Virus record (IMG/VR): IMGVR_UViG_3300048044_000047
Coordinates: 1 to 29,172 of that record
DNA length: 29,172 nucleotides
Origin: a virus
Reading direction: 5' to 3' (one strand)
The position numbers and the translations under genes are program-made. Below the pieces are notes generated by a model. The model was not told the origin of the DNA. It worked only from the letters and a program-made list of their open reading frames with translations, and searched no databases. Numbering within the stretch: position 1 is the first letter of the stretch; each line of letters opens with the position of its first letter. Of this stretch, positions 8,855 through 17,419 are shown piece after piece.

Positions 8855-10291
8855 CTACTTTCTGTAATAATCTCTGAAAAAGTTATATCTTTCTTCAGCT
8901 GTTTTAAGTTCTTTGCCTGTTTTTGGGTCAACCATTCCATGCATTGTCGCATATAACTTGCGAGCTGCTTCATCAACAACAGGATCAATTGAATGTGTTT
9001 GTTGATATCCTTGACGACTTACATATGTTGCCCCGTTACTTGGATATGGTTGAGGTGGATATTGAGGGTGTGGTGGGTTTTGTGGTCCACGATTATATTG
9101 TGGCGGAGCATATTGCGGTGGTGGTGGTGCTTGATATTGTCCATGTTCATTAACAAGACGACCATCATTATTTCTATAGTCAGTTGTTTTTATATAATTA
9201 GGATTATAATTTGGCGCATATTCTGGGCCATAATGATCAGGTGCCTCTGTTCTAAAAATAGCATTTCCATTGGCATTAGGATTGTATGACATTTCAGTCT
9301 CCTGTAACGCATATTGCGTATTTTCTGGATAATAATTTTGTTGAGGTGTTGATTTTCGTTTTCTTTTGGAAAAACGTTCACGCATTGTTGCTTCAACTTC
9401 TTCGTAATAATCAGGTGTCCCGATATACGAACTTTCTCCATTTATTTTGAGATCATTATTAATTTCTGAACGAATTTCCCAAATTTTTTGTGCTAAATTT
9501 TCATCATAATCAGGATGATGTGGGTTACATACAGGTTGACGCTCAAGAAATGTTGAATAATGTTCACTATTTAAATCGCGACTATCGGAATATTGTTGAA
9601 GTTTTTGAGATAATATTTCTTGATATTCATCTCTAGGATCGGGCATAGGATTCGCATACATCTGCTCTTTCAAAGCAATGTTTTGGATATCTCGCTCTAT
9701 TTCTTTTTTCTCACTAATAAACTCTTGAGAAAGATTTAATGCTTTAATTTCGTTGTCATAATCATTGTTATGCTTGGCATTAATAAAAACATCAGTTGCT
9801 TTTTGGATATTATCTTCAATAGATCGTTTCTCAAGTTCTAATCTATATTTTTCCGCAATAAGATTGTTTTCGATTTCTTTTTGTTCGAGAGCCTCTCGCA
9901 TCATCGCTTCTTTAGCAGCAAAGACTTTTTCTTGCCTTTCTTTTTCGGCTGATTGTCTTATTGCATAAGCATTAGAATGTTGCTTTGCTTTTCGTTTGCG
10001 GCGTTGATGATCATTTGATGAACGTTGATCATCATTATGAATTTCACTTTCTATTTCATAATTTTGTTGATTGTTATCATTAATATTATATTGTGGATTT
10101 TCAAAATTATCCTGAATCTGCGCACGTTCGTCTTGACTTTGCGCATTTACTTCATTGATTACATCAACCAAACCTGTTTTTTGTGATAATTCCATTAAAG
10201 GATCAACATACGCGGATGTATGATTATCAGTTTTGGTATCGATAACAAAAGTAGATATATTATCGGTCATCGGATTTACAAAATTATCCAT
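8855..10291 (-). CDS. Scaffold-like coiled-coil protein
   Basis: The 478-residue product is highly polar. Residues about 1-100 are acidic and Asn/Gln-rich. Residues about 108-205 form a long charged helical region with heptad-like Glu/Lys/Leu/Ile spacing. A segment near the middle reads CNPHHPDYDENLAQKIWEI, resembling a 'NP.HPDYD...A..' motif often seen in phage scaffolding proteins. A Pro/Gln/Tyr-rich linker (residues about 385-425) precedes a compact helical C-terminus (VVDEAARKLYATMHGMVDPK) that could bind the capsid protein. Between portal and capsid genes, an abundant, disordered, helical protein is the expected scaffold. Direct family evidence is weak. Confidence 0.6.
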   Translation of the reverse strand: MDNFVNPMTDNISTFVIDTKTDNHTSAYVDPLMELSQKTGLVDVINEVNAQSQDERAQIQDNFENPQYNINDNNQQNYEIESEIHNDDQRSSNDHQRRKRKAKQHSNAYAIRQSAEKERQEKVFAAKEAMMREALEQKEIENNLIAEKYRLELEKRSIEDNIQKATDVFINAKHNNDYDNEIKALNLSQEFISEKKEIERDIQNIALKEQMYANPMPDPRDEYQEILSQKLQQYSDSRDLNSEHYSTFLERQPVCNPHHPDYDENLAQKIWEIRSEINNDLKINGESSYIGTPDYYEEVEATMRERFSKRKRKSTPQQNYYPENTQYALQETEMSYNPNANGNAIFRTEAPDHYGPEYAPNYNPNYIKTTDYRNNDGRLVNEHGQYQAPPPPQYAPPQYNRGPQNPPHPQYPPQPYPSNGATYVSRQGYQQTHSIDPVVDEAARKLYATMHGMVDPKTGKELKTAEERYNFFRDYYRK

Positions 10292-10302
10292 ATGGCCCTC
10301 CT

Positions 10303-10914
10303 TTATGCATCACGTAAGTCTCTTTCGAGTTCCAGTGTAGTTACAAGTGTATCGGGATTATCATCTGCCATGATGAAACGGTCATCATGAACAGAAGCGA
10401 GCATAATACCTGTTTTTTCAGCTTTCTGACGTTCAACACCTCTAAATACTGCCCATTCACCATAAGTAAAACGTGGACCAGCAGGGAATCTCGCTTTATC
10501 AGTAAAACATTCTTTACCCATTCGCAAAATCTTGCCAATCATGCAACGTTGCATAATATCACGTACTTTCTGAGGTGTATTATAGAAACCGTTCGACATC
10601 TTTTCACCTGGATGCCATAACTTAATCAAAATCTGATAACCTCTTACAAAGGTTTCATCGATTCCAACATTTTCCATAACAAGATCATGTACTTCGTTTG
10701 GTGTCCATAACCATGGATTTACCCATTCACGTCCCGAATCATCTGGCGCATATCTAACTTTTTCCATTAGATAATCAAATACCTCGTCATCGGTCATAAC
10801 CCCCTTTTTCTGAGCTTCAAATAATTGAAGATACTCAGAAATCGGGAGAATTTTCCGACAATAAGAATGCAAATTATCTCTAATAAGACGTTCTTTTTGT
10901 GGTGTTATTTTCAT
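10303..10914 (-). CDS. GroES (cpn10)-like fold protein
   Basis: The 203-residue product has a helical N-terminal extension (residues 1-90). Residues about 92-190 match the order of a cpn10 domain: GYQILIKLWHPGEKMSNGF (strand, then a mobile-loop-like segment), MIGKILRMG (the 'G.V..VG' strand), RFTYGEWAVFRGVER (the 'GD.V.F' strand) and IMLASVHDDRFIMADD (the 'y.....DI.AV' end). GroES-type proteins work with GroEL in folding, and some phages carry their own (T4 gp31). Here the gene sits in the head block upstream of the scaffold, so a capsid-folding or structural role is possible. The long N-terminal extension is not part of normal GroES, and the call rests on motif order alone. Confidence 0.45.
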   Translation of the reverse strand: MKITPQKERLIRDNLHSYCRKILPISEYLQLFEAQKKGVMTDDEVFDYLMEKVRYAPDDSGREWVNPWLWTPNEVHDLVMENVGIDETFVRGYQILIKLWHPGEKMSNGFYNTPQKVRDIMQRCMIGKILRMGKECFTDKARFPAGPRFTYGEWAVFRGVERQKAEKTGIMLASVHDDRFIMADDNPDTLVTTLELERDLRDA

Positions 10915-10926
10915 ACAGATACACCT

Positions 10927-11265
10927 TTATACAGGGTCTGTAGTGAATACTGATTGTGCAGGTTCTTCTACGGGTGCAGCATTATCAATTGTAGAATATT
11001 GAGAATTTTCTTCCATCATTGTGCGGATAAAAGAAGCTGGGAATGCATCAGCATCTTCATTCTTTTCAATCCACTTAATAGCAAATTCAATAATATCTAA
11101 TGAAATATTTATACCATTATTATAAGCTACGTAATTAGAAGTAAGAACTGGATTAGGAGAAGAATTGTTTATTGCGCAAGATTGAGAAATTACTCTTTTT
11201 ACAGCATTACATTCAGCAGTTAGATCATTTTTAAGAACTGAAAGAAGATTGACAAGAGATGACAT
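10927..11265 (-). CDS. Hypothetical protein, first gene of the scaffold block
   Basis: The 112-residue product is mostly helical, with a Leu-rich N-terminus (MSSLVNLLSVLKNDL), two cysteines and an acidic Pro-containing tail. The central segment ISLDIIEFAIKWIEKNEDAD looks like a regular amphipathic helix. I do not recognise the family. Its start follows a GGAG ribosome-binding site and a promoter-like element at 11315-11343. It leads the transcription unit that continues into the GroES-like, scaffold-like and HTH genes, so a head-assembly role is possible by position only. Confidence 0.6.
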   Translation of the reverse strand: MSSLVNLLSVLKNDLTAECNAVKRVISQSCAINNSSPNPVLTSNYVAYNNGINISLDIIEFAIKWIEKNEDADAFPASFIRTMMEENSQYSTIDNAAPVEEPAQSVFTTDPV

Positions 11266-11314
11266 ATTAACTCCATTTATTTAAATGGTGTTTTATTCTA
11301 GTCATCTGTTTTTA

Positions 11315-11343
11315 ACTATATATAGACTTTTGGGACAAAGCAA
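11315..11343 (-). promoter_or_regulatory. Candidate promoter of the scaffold block, with repeated TGTCCCAA
   Basis: On the minus strand TTGCTT (11338-11343), a 17-nt spacer and TATAGT (11315-11320) form a weak sigma70-like promoter. The spacer begins TGTCCCAAAA, aligned exactly as in the 7872-7894 element. A second TGTCCCAA copy lies 20 bp further upstream (11350-11357), about two helical turns away, which could mark an activator or repressor site. Confidence 0.45.
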
Positions 11344-11381
11344 TAGTCGTTGGGACACATAAAAAATAACATATTTTATAT

Positions 11382-11421
11382 AAAAAAAAGACCAATTAGA
11401 TTGGTTAAAGTCTAATTGGTC
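11382..11421 (-). terminator. Strong rho-independent terminator after the portal block
   Basis: On the minus strand a perfect 11-bp stem (GACCAATTAGA / TCTAATTGGTC) with a 10-nt loop (11390-11421) is followed by eight T (11382-11389). It lies about 46 bp after the stop codon at 11468 and separates the portal transcription unit from the scaffold unit. Confidence 0.88.
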
Positions 11422-11467
11422 AATAATGAAAAGTTACTTTTAGATAACACTCTATATATAACAAACT

Positions 11468-11773
11468 TTATGGTGCTGAGCCAGGATATTCTTTACGCCA
11501 CTTAGCTGCACCACCACATGCTTTATGTAGTCTTTTTTCGGCGTTATCATCTGTTTTGTTTTTAGACATACGACCTGTGTAACCGACTTCATACGGGCTT
11601 AATTCTTTACCCTCATCAACTTCCTTCATTTTACGTTTTGCAAATTCAGGATTATTTGAATACCAATTATGGTCTACTGCTACATGATAAGGTGCACGTG
11701 TCATTGTTTCGCGCAACATTCTTGCCTCAGCTTCATCATGGCCATAAATAGTATTTGATTTATATTCACGCAT
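11468..11773 (-). CDS. Small hypothetical protein
   Basis: The product is 101 residues from the ATG at 11771-11773, which has GGAG seven bases upstream. Longer starts at 11785 or 11788 (TTG) would include that ribosome-binding site in the coding sequence, so they are less likely. The protein is polar, with EAEARMLRETMTRAP and ELSPYEVGYTGRMSKNK segments and a basic Cys/Gly-containing C-terminus (HKACGGAAKWRKEYP). I do not recognise it. It is the last gene before the terminator at 11382-11421 and follows the Gly/Arg-rich gene, so it may be a minor virion or assembly protein. Confidence 0.65.
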   Translation of the reverse strand: MREYKSNTIYGHDEAEARMLRETMTRAPYHVAVDHNWYSNNPEFAKRKMKEVDEGKELSPYEVGYTGRMSKNKTDDNAEKRLHKACGGAAKWRKEYPGSAP

Positions 11774-11793
11774 AATATGCTCCATCAAAAACT

Positions 11794-11820
11794 GAGTTGT
11801 ACATAAAATACATACAACTC
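11794..11820 (-). terminator. Intergenic hairpin, possible weak terminator or processing site
   Basis: On the minus strand an 8-bp perfect stem (GAGTTGTA / TACAACTC) with an 11-nt loop is followed by AGTTTTT. It lies 12 bp after the stop codon at 11832 and just before the ribosome-binding site of the next gene. The T-tract is short, so partial termination or mRNA processing fits better than full termination. Confidence 0.5.
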
Positions 11821-11831
11821 AATTATATTAG

Positions 11832-12950
11832 TTAATCTTCATCATGATAACGGTCATGCTTACGACTACGTTTTTCCATATGTTCACGTCTCATAGCACG
11901 GCCACCTTCTTTAAGACCCATTGCAGCCATTCCGATTGGTACACCATACTTTACAGCACCAGCACCAACTTTAGCAGCAATACCAGGAGCTTGACGCCCT
12001 ACTTCACGAGCAGCACCCTGAATACCTGAGCCTACAGTACGCGCCGCACCTTCAACGCCACGTCCTACGGTACGAGCAGCACCTTTAAGCCAGTTTCCCA
12101 CAGAATTACCACCACGATGACATTCACGTTCATTGTCCATCATACGACCACCTCTTTTCATTGGCTGTAGACGAGACTGTGCCATATTTTCACCAGTATT
12201 AATTGCACGACCTGCATTATTATGAGCATAATCAGCAGCTGCATTACCTGCTTTACTGAGTTGTCCTCTTATATAATTATGTGCCTGTCCCTGAATACCA
12301 GTATTCTTAGTTTCTGCACCAAGAGCACTTTGGAAGCCCTGATTTGCACGATTAATCATGCCAGGAGCTTGAGTTCGTGCATAATTAGCTGCATTTCTAA
12401 CGCCTCTGGATGCTTCACCTTTAGCATAATTTACAGCTGAAGGAGTTGCCTGTCTAATGGCACCGCGCGCCATATTATAACCCTGTCCAGCTAAATTACG
12501 TGCACCACGATAAGCTGAACCGACCATATCACCAAAGCCATGCTCTTCTCTATCCATACCAACAGAGTCACCATTCTTATGTGATTCACGATTACGCTTA
12601 ACTTTAGGGGCGCTATCATCTCCTGACATTGGCATCATATGATGACCGCCTTGGGATGGCATATTTGAACTACCACGTGATTTAGCGGGCATAATATGGC
12701 CGCCCTGAGATGGCATACAACCGCTGTTTACTCTTCCACCGCGTGCATATGCTTGAGGCTGGCTATCCTCCATATCTTCGGCGTCACCGCCGACCATATC
12801 ACCGTATGCATGATGTTCACGATGTCCCACATAACCACGGCTATTTGTTCCTGATGGGTAAGATGCTTTTGCTTCTGTAGGTGAACTGTCTCTTGTCCAA
12901 CTTCTTACACGACTTAGTGCTTCGTTACTGCCTTCTAATGAATTATCCAT
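11832..12950 (-). CDS. Gly/Ala/Arg-rich low-complexity protein, probably virion-associated
   Basis: The 372-residue product is strongly enriched in Gly, Ala, Arg, Asn, His and Met. Short motifs recur: GDMVG (HAYGDMVGG and HGFGDMVGS), the related GDSVG and GNSVG, MPSQGGH (twice), and ARGGR/KRGGR. The C-terminal third (residues about 285-345) is made of GAARTVGRGVEGAARTVGSG-like repeats, predicted as an amphipathic Ala-rich helix, before a short hydrophobic GVPIGMAAMGL stretch and a very basic tail. It lies 35 bp downstream of the portal gene. Ala/Gly-rich proteins with amphipathic helices at this position can be ejected internal or pilot proteins, but no family was recognised. Expression is supported by a purine-rich ribosome-binding site. 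Confidence 0.6.
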   Translation of the reverse strand: MDNSLEGSNEALSRVRSWTRDSSPTEAKASYPSGTNSRGYVGHREHHAYGDMVGGDAEDMEDSQPQAYARGGRVNSGCMPSQGGHIMPAKSRGSSNMPSQGGHHMMPMSGDDSAPKVKRNRESHKNGDSVGMDREEHGFGDMVGSAYRGARNLAGQGYNMARGAIRQATPSAVNYAKGEASRGVRNAANYARTQAPGMINRANQGFQSALGAETKNTGIQGQAHNYIRGQLSKAGNAAADYAHNNAGRAINTGENMAQSRLQPMKRGGRMMDNERECHRGGNSVGNWLKGAARTVGRGVEGAARTVGSGIQGAAREVGRQAPGIAAKVGAGAVKYGVPIGMAAMGLKEGGRAMRREHMEKRSRKHDRYHDED

Positions 12951-12985
12951 TTTTTTCTCTTTTTTAAATTAATAGGTTAAAATAT

Positions 12986-15622
12986 TTATTGCTCGTCAAA
13001 ATTTGTATCTTGTACATCTTCCTCCTTGCTTTTTTGTTCATAATCAAGCGTGCTATCATACGCTTTGGTTTGAGCATCTAGATCGGCTACATATTTATCG
13101 TGCTCTAATCTAGTGTCCTCATCCTGTTTGTTAGACTCATACTTAAGGGTAGAATCGTATGTTTTTGTTTGCGTATCTAATTGGTTTTTTTGTTCTTGTA
13201 ATCTCAATTGTTCCATTCGCTCTGCTGATTTTAAGCGTATTTCTTCTTGTTGGAGTTGTAGCTTTAATTTCTCAAGTTCTAATTGTTCTTGTTTATATGA
13301 TACTTCCTGAATCCTAATTTGATTCTCTATCTGCAATTGTTCTTTCTCATTTTGCATCTTTATTTGCTCAATCTGCATGTCTTGTTGCATCTTTTGCATT
13401 TTTAATTCGAGTTCTTGTTTTTTAACTCGCAACTCTTCCATCATAACTTCATTTGGATCAATAGGCTTCGGATTCTCCTCTGCTTCTTGCTGTTGTTGTT
13501 GTTGAACGGCCTCAGCGGCCAATACAGAAATTTGATTTTGAATATCAGGTGGCAAATCAGATGTATCTTCAGGTAGAGTTTTGCCCATAGATGCTTGGAT
13601 ATCTGCCATGTATTGATTGGCTTTATGATCATTTACATGCGATTGAAGAACATTTATAGCTTCAGAGTTATCAGCTGTTTCATCATCCGTTAACTTTTGA
13701 ATAAAATCATTATGACCAACAATATGAGATGCATTATCTTGCGTTGCATATACTTGTATCGCTTCACCACGTAATACACGGGCATTTTCACTTACAAAAT
13801 CTAATTGTGGTGGTGGAGGTGGATCTTTAGGCTCATCTACGAGCATCTTCTCAAAATCTTTAATATTTAATGTCTTGAGAATGAATTTATTAACTTCACG
13901 CATATTATATTGATCAGGAGCTTGGGTTGCTAATGATAATAATGCCTCACCAATTGCCATTTGCTTCATAGAAGATGAACAATTTGGGTCAATTGTAGGT
14001 TTTATCTGCAAATTAGGCGCGAAATCTTCACGTGTAATATGCTGTTTTGAGCCTGCTACATTGAAAGGATAAGGTGAAAATGGTAGCCATTCTGCAAATA
14101 CATTAAACAATAATTTTAATTCGTTAGAGAATGAATCATATAATCCACGCATAATTGAATCTTCAAGAATATGCGCACTACTCACAATTGCAGATACAAG
14201 TGTTGCCGTTGCATTAACTGGCATAGAATCTGGGGAAAAGTTTACCGCACCAGAAGCATCACTCATAGCAGGGCTGATTATATCAGTTAATACTTGGAGT
14301 AAAACTTGAGAAGGAGGATTAAAGGGGACAGGCATAAATGAATCGGTAATCTTCTTATCAAATGTAGCCACTTGACTAACGGAACCTGGATCAAGCCTAA
14401 TCTGAGACTTTTCATTCTTTGCTGTCGTACTTTGAAGTAATGCAGGAGCATTAGAAAATTCACCTGCACGAATCAATTGTTGCAACAAACCTGTTTCAGT
14501 ACGCGCTAATCCTAAAATTAAATGTGCAAGTCCAAACCCTGTAGGTCCTGGGCCTGTAAAATACTTATATTGGACTAATTTTTGAATTGGGAGATATAAA
14601 GGGTCATTTTCATTATAATTTCGCCATATTCCGACAATATTACTCGATTCTTTATCTTTAATAACCATATAGGGTAAAAGTGTCCCTGTAGGTGTCCCAT
14701 TGGCTCGCATATGTTCGAAACCTTGGACATTTAAATAACAATAACATTCATCAAAACAATGCGTTTTGTTTTTTTCATCAGCTTGCGCCGATACTCCAAC
14801 GGTATTATCTATCTTCTTTTGTACAGAATTTTGATTAATATCATATTCTTGCAAAAAGACATCTTTCCATTCACGTGTTTTAAACTTATTTCGTACATTA
14901 CGTTCGGATAATGTATAACGATGTGTTACACGTTCTGCATCTAATACACTTGATGCGCCAGGATTAATAATAATTTCATCTGATCTGATATAAGCTGCTG
15001 TAGGACGATTTTTTGATACATCTAAACAAACCTTACTAAAAACTTGTCCGCATAAAACCATCCAAAAAAGTGCTTGTTTCTTATCCTCAATATAACCAGA
15101 CATAACGGAGGAAAGCATATAATTAGCAAAATCTTTCATACGAAAGGCTTGATCTTGTACTTTTTGCGTAACCTGACCAAATGTTTCACAATCGACAACA
15201 CCACCAGCAGGAAATAAATTCCCATGAAGTTTTGATGTGTTAGAAATTACTAATTTTAAAAAGGTAGGACCAAAAACATCAGCTGCTGTAGTATTCGTAC
15301 CACCTGAGCCTTTATTTAATCCTATTCCCATATATTCTATGGCTGTTTTTTCGATTGAAAGTGATTTTTGCCTTGCGTCATCATCAGATGCGATAGCATC
15401 AGTAAGATAACTTCCAATACGCTTTAATTCGCCTTCACTTAAACTATGTGCCAAGTTTTCATAAAAACGTGGGTCTCTATTAGGGTTCATATAAGGATTA
15501 TTTGTAATCACTGGATCACCATACATACTAGCATAGCCAGCCTGTTCATTCCCTGGAAAGGGTGTATTCTGTGAGGCATTCATTGCTTCATTATTATATG
15601 GAGATGTTTTGACCCGAAACAT
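12986..15622 (-). CDS. Portal protein with extended coiled-coil C-terminus
   Basis: The 878-residue product matches the P22-like portal class. Residues about 55-100 are the helical entry (LSEGELKRIGSYLTDAIASD). Residues about 354-392 hold the conserved YFTGPGPTGFGLAHLI and LARTETGLLQQLIRAGEF helices. FMPVPFNPPSQVLLQVLTDI follows at about 429-448. A dodecamer of this protein would form the DNA channel at the capsid vertex, between terminase and adaptor. Residues 705-870 form a Gln/Glu/Lys-rich coiled coil, starting with a run of six Gln and ending with two copies of a 14-residue block (816-829 and 849-862, each containing YDSTL). The P22 portal is about 725 residues and ends in a helical barrel, so this tail may be an even longer barrel. 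It starts next to a candidate promoter at 15659. Confidence 0.88.
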   Translation of the reverse strand: MFRVKTSPYNNEAMNASQNTPFPGNEQAGYASMYGDPVITNNPYMNPNRDPRFYENLAHSLSEGELKRIGSYLTDAIASDDDARQKSLSIEKTAIEYMGIGLNKGSGGTNTTAADVFGPTFLKLVISNTSKLHGNLFPAGGVVDCETFGQVTQKVQDQAFRMKDFANYMLSSVMSGYIEDKKQALFWMVLCGQVFSKVCLDVSKNRPTAAYIRSDEIIINPGASSVLDAERVTHRYTLSERNVRNKFKTREWKDVFLQEYDINQNSVQKKIDNTVGVSAQADEKNKTHCFDECYCYLNVQGFEHMRANGTPTGTLLPYMVIKDKESSNIVGIWRNYNENDPLYLPIQKLVQYKYFTGPGPTGFGLAHLILGLARTETGLLQQLIRAGEFSNAPALLQSTTAKNEKSQIRLDPGSVSQVATFDKKITDSFMPVPFNPPSQVLLQVLTDIISPAMSDASGAVNFSPDSMPVNATATLVSAIVSSAHILEDSIMRGLYDSFSNELKLLFNVFAEWLPFSPYPFNVAGSKQHITREDFAPNLQIKPTIDPNCSSSMKQMAIGEALLSLATQAPDQYNMREVNKFILKTLNIKDFEKMLVDEPKDPPPPPQLDFVSENARVLRGEAIQVYATQDNASHIVGHNDFIQKLTDDETADNSEAINVLQSHVNDHKANQYMADIQASMGKTLPEDTSDLPPDIQNQISVLAAEAVQQQQQQEAEENPKPIDPNEVMMEELRVKKQELELKMQKMQQDMQIEQIKMQNEKEQLQIENQIRIQEVSYKQEQLELEKLKLQLQQEEIRLKSAERMEQLRLQEQKNQLDTQTKTYDSTLKYESNKQDEDTRLEHDKYVADLDAQTKAYDSTLDYEQKSKEEDVQDTNFDEQ

Positions 15623-15658
15623 AGTCTACCTAAGGTAGTGTTCCATTCTTAGTCATTT

Positions 15659-15681
15659 ACTATATATAAAGTATTTAGAAA
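15659..15681 (-). promoter_or_regulatory. Candidate promoter of the portal block (degenerate)
   Basis: On the minus strand TATAGT (15659-15664) lies exactly 17 nt after TTTCTAAATA, which partly matches the TGTCCCAAAA element at the same spacing in the 7872 and 11315 promoters. The leader then holds a small hairpin CTACC-TAA-GGTAG (15626-15638) that overlaps the portal ribosome-binding site. Weak alone; supported mainly by recurrence. Confidence 0.35.
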
Positions 15682-15708
15682 GAATTTGCTATTTTATTTT
15701 ATCTAATC

Positions 15709-17400
15709 TTATATACTACGTGGCTCTTCATAAAGAATTTCTCTATTAGAAAAATCAATAGGGATAGCATCGGGGTTTTCACCTGGATAATGAATAATAC
15801 CACGCATACTTAACCAAATAAACGCTTGTGCCATAGAATCGACTAAATCTTGTCCTTTACCTCGTGGGCATCTTAAACATGCTTCTACAAATTCATCACC
15901 ATAACTATATCTACGCGTAAATTCACTTTCAGGAGCCAGAGGAATCCATACAATACCTGATTCAATAATCATACTCGCAAACTTTGTGCGTGCTAATTTC
16001 CGTGTAGGACTGTCACCAGCACCATCTTTAAAACCATGGGTTCTTGGATTAAAGCCAATAACATTAGTTATTCCACCTAACTTTAAATCTTGAATTAAAG
16101 GCACACCATTCATTGCTTCCTCAATTAAGATAAGCGTAGGTTTAGGACCTTGCCTTAACGGCCTATCTGGATCATCCGTATAATAATTATGAGCACAATT
16201 AACCATCATACGTCGTAAACCTGGGTTTTCTAATTTACCTGACCAAGAATTTAATAAAATAAGATTAGGATTATTATTTTCATCTGTGAATACGCCCCAA
16301 TTTGTAACGGCTGAATCGCACGCTTCTTCCTTTATACTTAATGCAGTATCCCAACTTTGGATAACATATTCACACTTTGGCATACCCCTTTGTTTCCACC
16401 ATCTAAACCAATCTTCTTTAATTAAGTTACCACCAGAAGGTGTTGGGTCTTGTTGCATTTGAGCCGAGATATTAATGGCAGTTCCATAGATAGATTTTCT
16501 ACGTCTAGTTTCATTTTCTCCATACATATTAGGCCAGATTAACTCGCCTTTTTCTTTTCTTGGATCACTCCAAACTTTCTTTGTTCCAGGCAATACAATT
16601 GTACGACAATGTCGTTTAGGGTCGTACTCCCAAGGAAGCATTAAATGAATAATAGAAGGGTCGTTTTTAGCCAAGAAATGGCCTGTAGCATCGAATTGAT
16701 GCAGTCTTTGTTGAATAATAATTAAAGCACCACGACGAGATTCTGAGATTCTATCAATACGAATACCAACCGTAGCATCTAATACTAGATTTACATATTC
16801 ACGTTGGGTAGCGTACATCACGTCATTTTGTGCATTAACATCATCCGCCATGATAAAGTTTGCGCCTTCACCCATAGAAGAACTATGGATAGATTTAATA
16901 AACTTTTCACCGCCAGCCGTATTACCGTATCGTTCCTTACGACTTAACTCACGTAGTAATTGTACCTTATGACCCCATAGTCTTTGATACCATTCCGATT
17001 GAATTAATTGTTTACACTTTAAAGCGTCACGTTCAGAAAGATCACCGCTACTCGAAATGTTTAAAAACTTAAGATGTGGCTCACGTGCCCATACCCAAGC
17101 AGGAAAGAATATATTGCATATGGTTGATTTCATGCAACGAGATGGAATGTTAATAAGAAGAGTCTCTATATATCCATGATAAGCAGCTTCAAGATGTTCT
17201 GAAATAACCTTAATGTGCCAGCCATCGACATATTGAAAACCTGGATGCACATATCTCCATGCAGCTTTGCAAAAATCATATAGACTGTTTTCAAGACTTT
17301 CTCGTAATTCTATTTCTTGAGGAGTTAAAGCATTAATATTGGCTGCAAACATCAATTGCAACCCTTGCGTTTGTTTTAATCTTAACTTAGATACTGCCAT
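15709..17400 (-). CDS. terL: Terminase large subunit
   Basis: The 563-residue product is the ATP-driven DNA-packaging motor with a headful-type nuclease. Residues 84-93 read NIPSRCMKST, a Walker A variant in which the usual Gly before Lys is Met, related to the PPRSMKS form seen in some terminases. Walker B is at 182-187 (FIMADD). The ATPase-coupling region is near 226-233 (ALIIIQQR). The RNase H-like nuclease domain supplies acidic residues at Asp351 (SWDTA), Glu427/428 (LIEEA) and Asp518/521 (QDLVDSMAQA). The start has AGGA nine bases upstream. It is preceded by tRNA-Gln and followed by the portal. No canonical small terminase gene lies beside it. Confidence 0.95.
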   Translation of the reverse strand: MAVSKLRLKQTQGLQLMFAANINALTPQEIELRESLENSLYDFCKAAWRYVHPGFQYVDGWHIKVISEHLEAAYHGYIETLLINIPSRCMKSTICNIFFPAWVWAREPHLKFLNISSSGDLSERDALKCKQLIQSEWYQRLWGHKVQLLRELSRKERYGNTAGGEKFIKSIHSSSMGEGANFIMADDVNAQNDVMYATQREYVNLVLDATVGIRIDRISESRRGALIIIQQRLHQFDATGHFLAKNDPSIIHLMLPWEYDPKRHCRTIVLPGTKKVWSDPRKEKGELIWPNMYGENETRRRKSIYGTAINISAQMQQDPTPSGGNLIKEDWFRWWKQRGMPKCEYVIQSWDTALSIKEEACDSAVTNWGVFTDENNNPNLILLNSWSGKLENPGLRRMMVNCAHNYYTDDPDRPLRQGPKPTLILIEEAMNGVPLIQDLKLGGITNVIGFNPRTHGFKDGAGDSPTRKLARTKFASMIIESGIVWIPLAPESEFTRRYSYGDEFVEACLRCPRGKGQDLVDSMAQAFIWLSMRGIIHYPGENPDAIPIDFSNREILYEEPRSI

Positions 17401-17419
17401 GATATGTCCTGTTGAATAA

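Noticed and set aside
11452-11460. Third TATATATAG copy as a promoter
   Set aside because: It lies between the end of a gene and its own terminator, with no gene start downstream before the terminator and no TGTCC element.
15655-15670. T4-type late promoter (TATAAATA)
   Set aside because: The sequence is TATATATAG and no T4-like late transcription genes are visible; it was grouped with the TGTCC-type elements instead.
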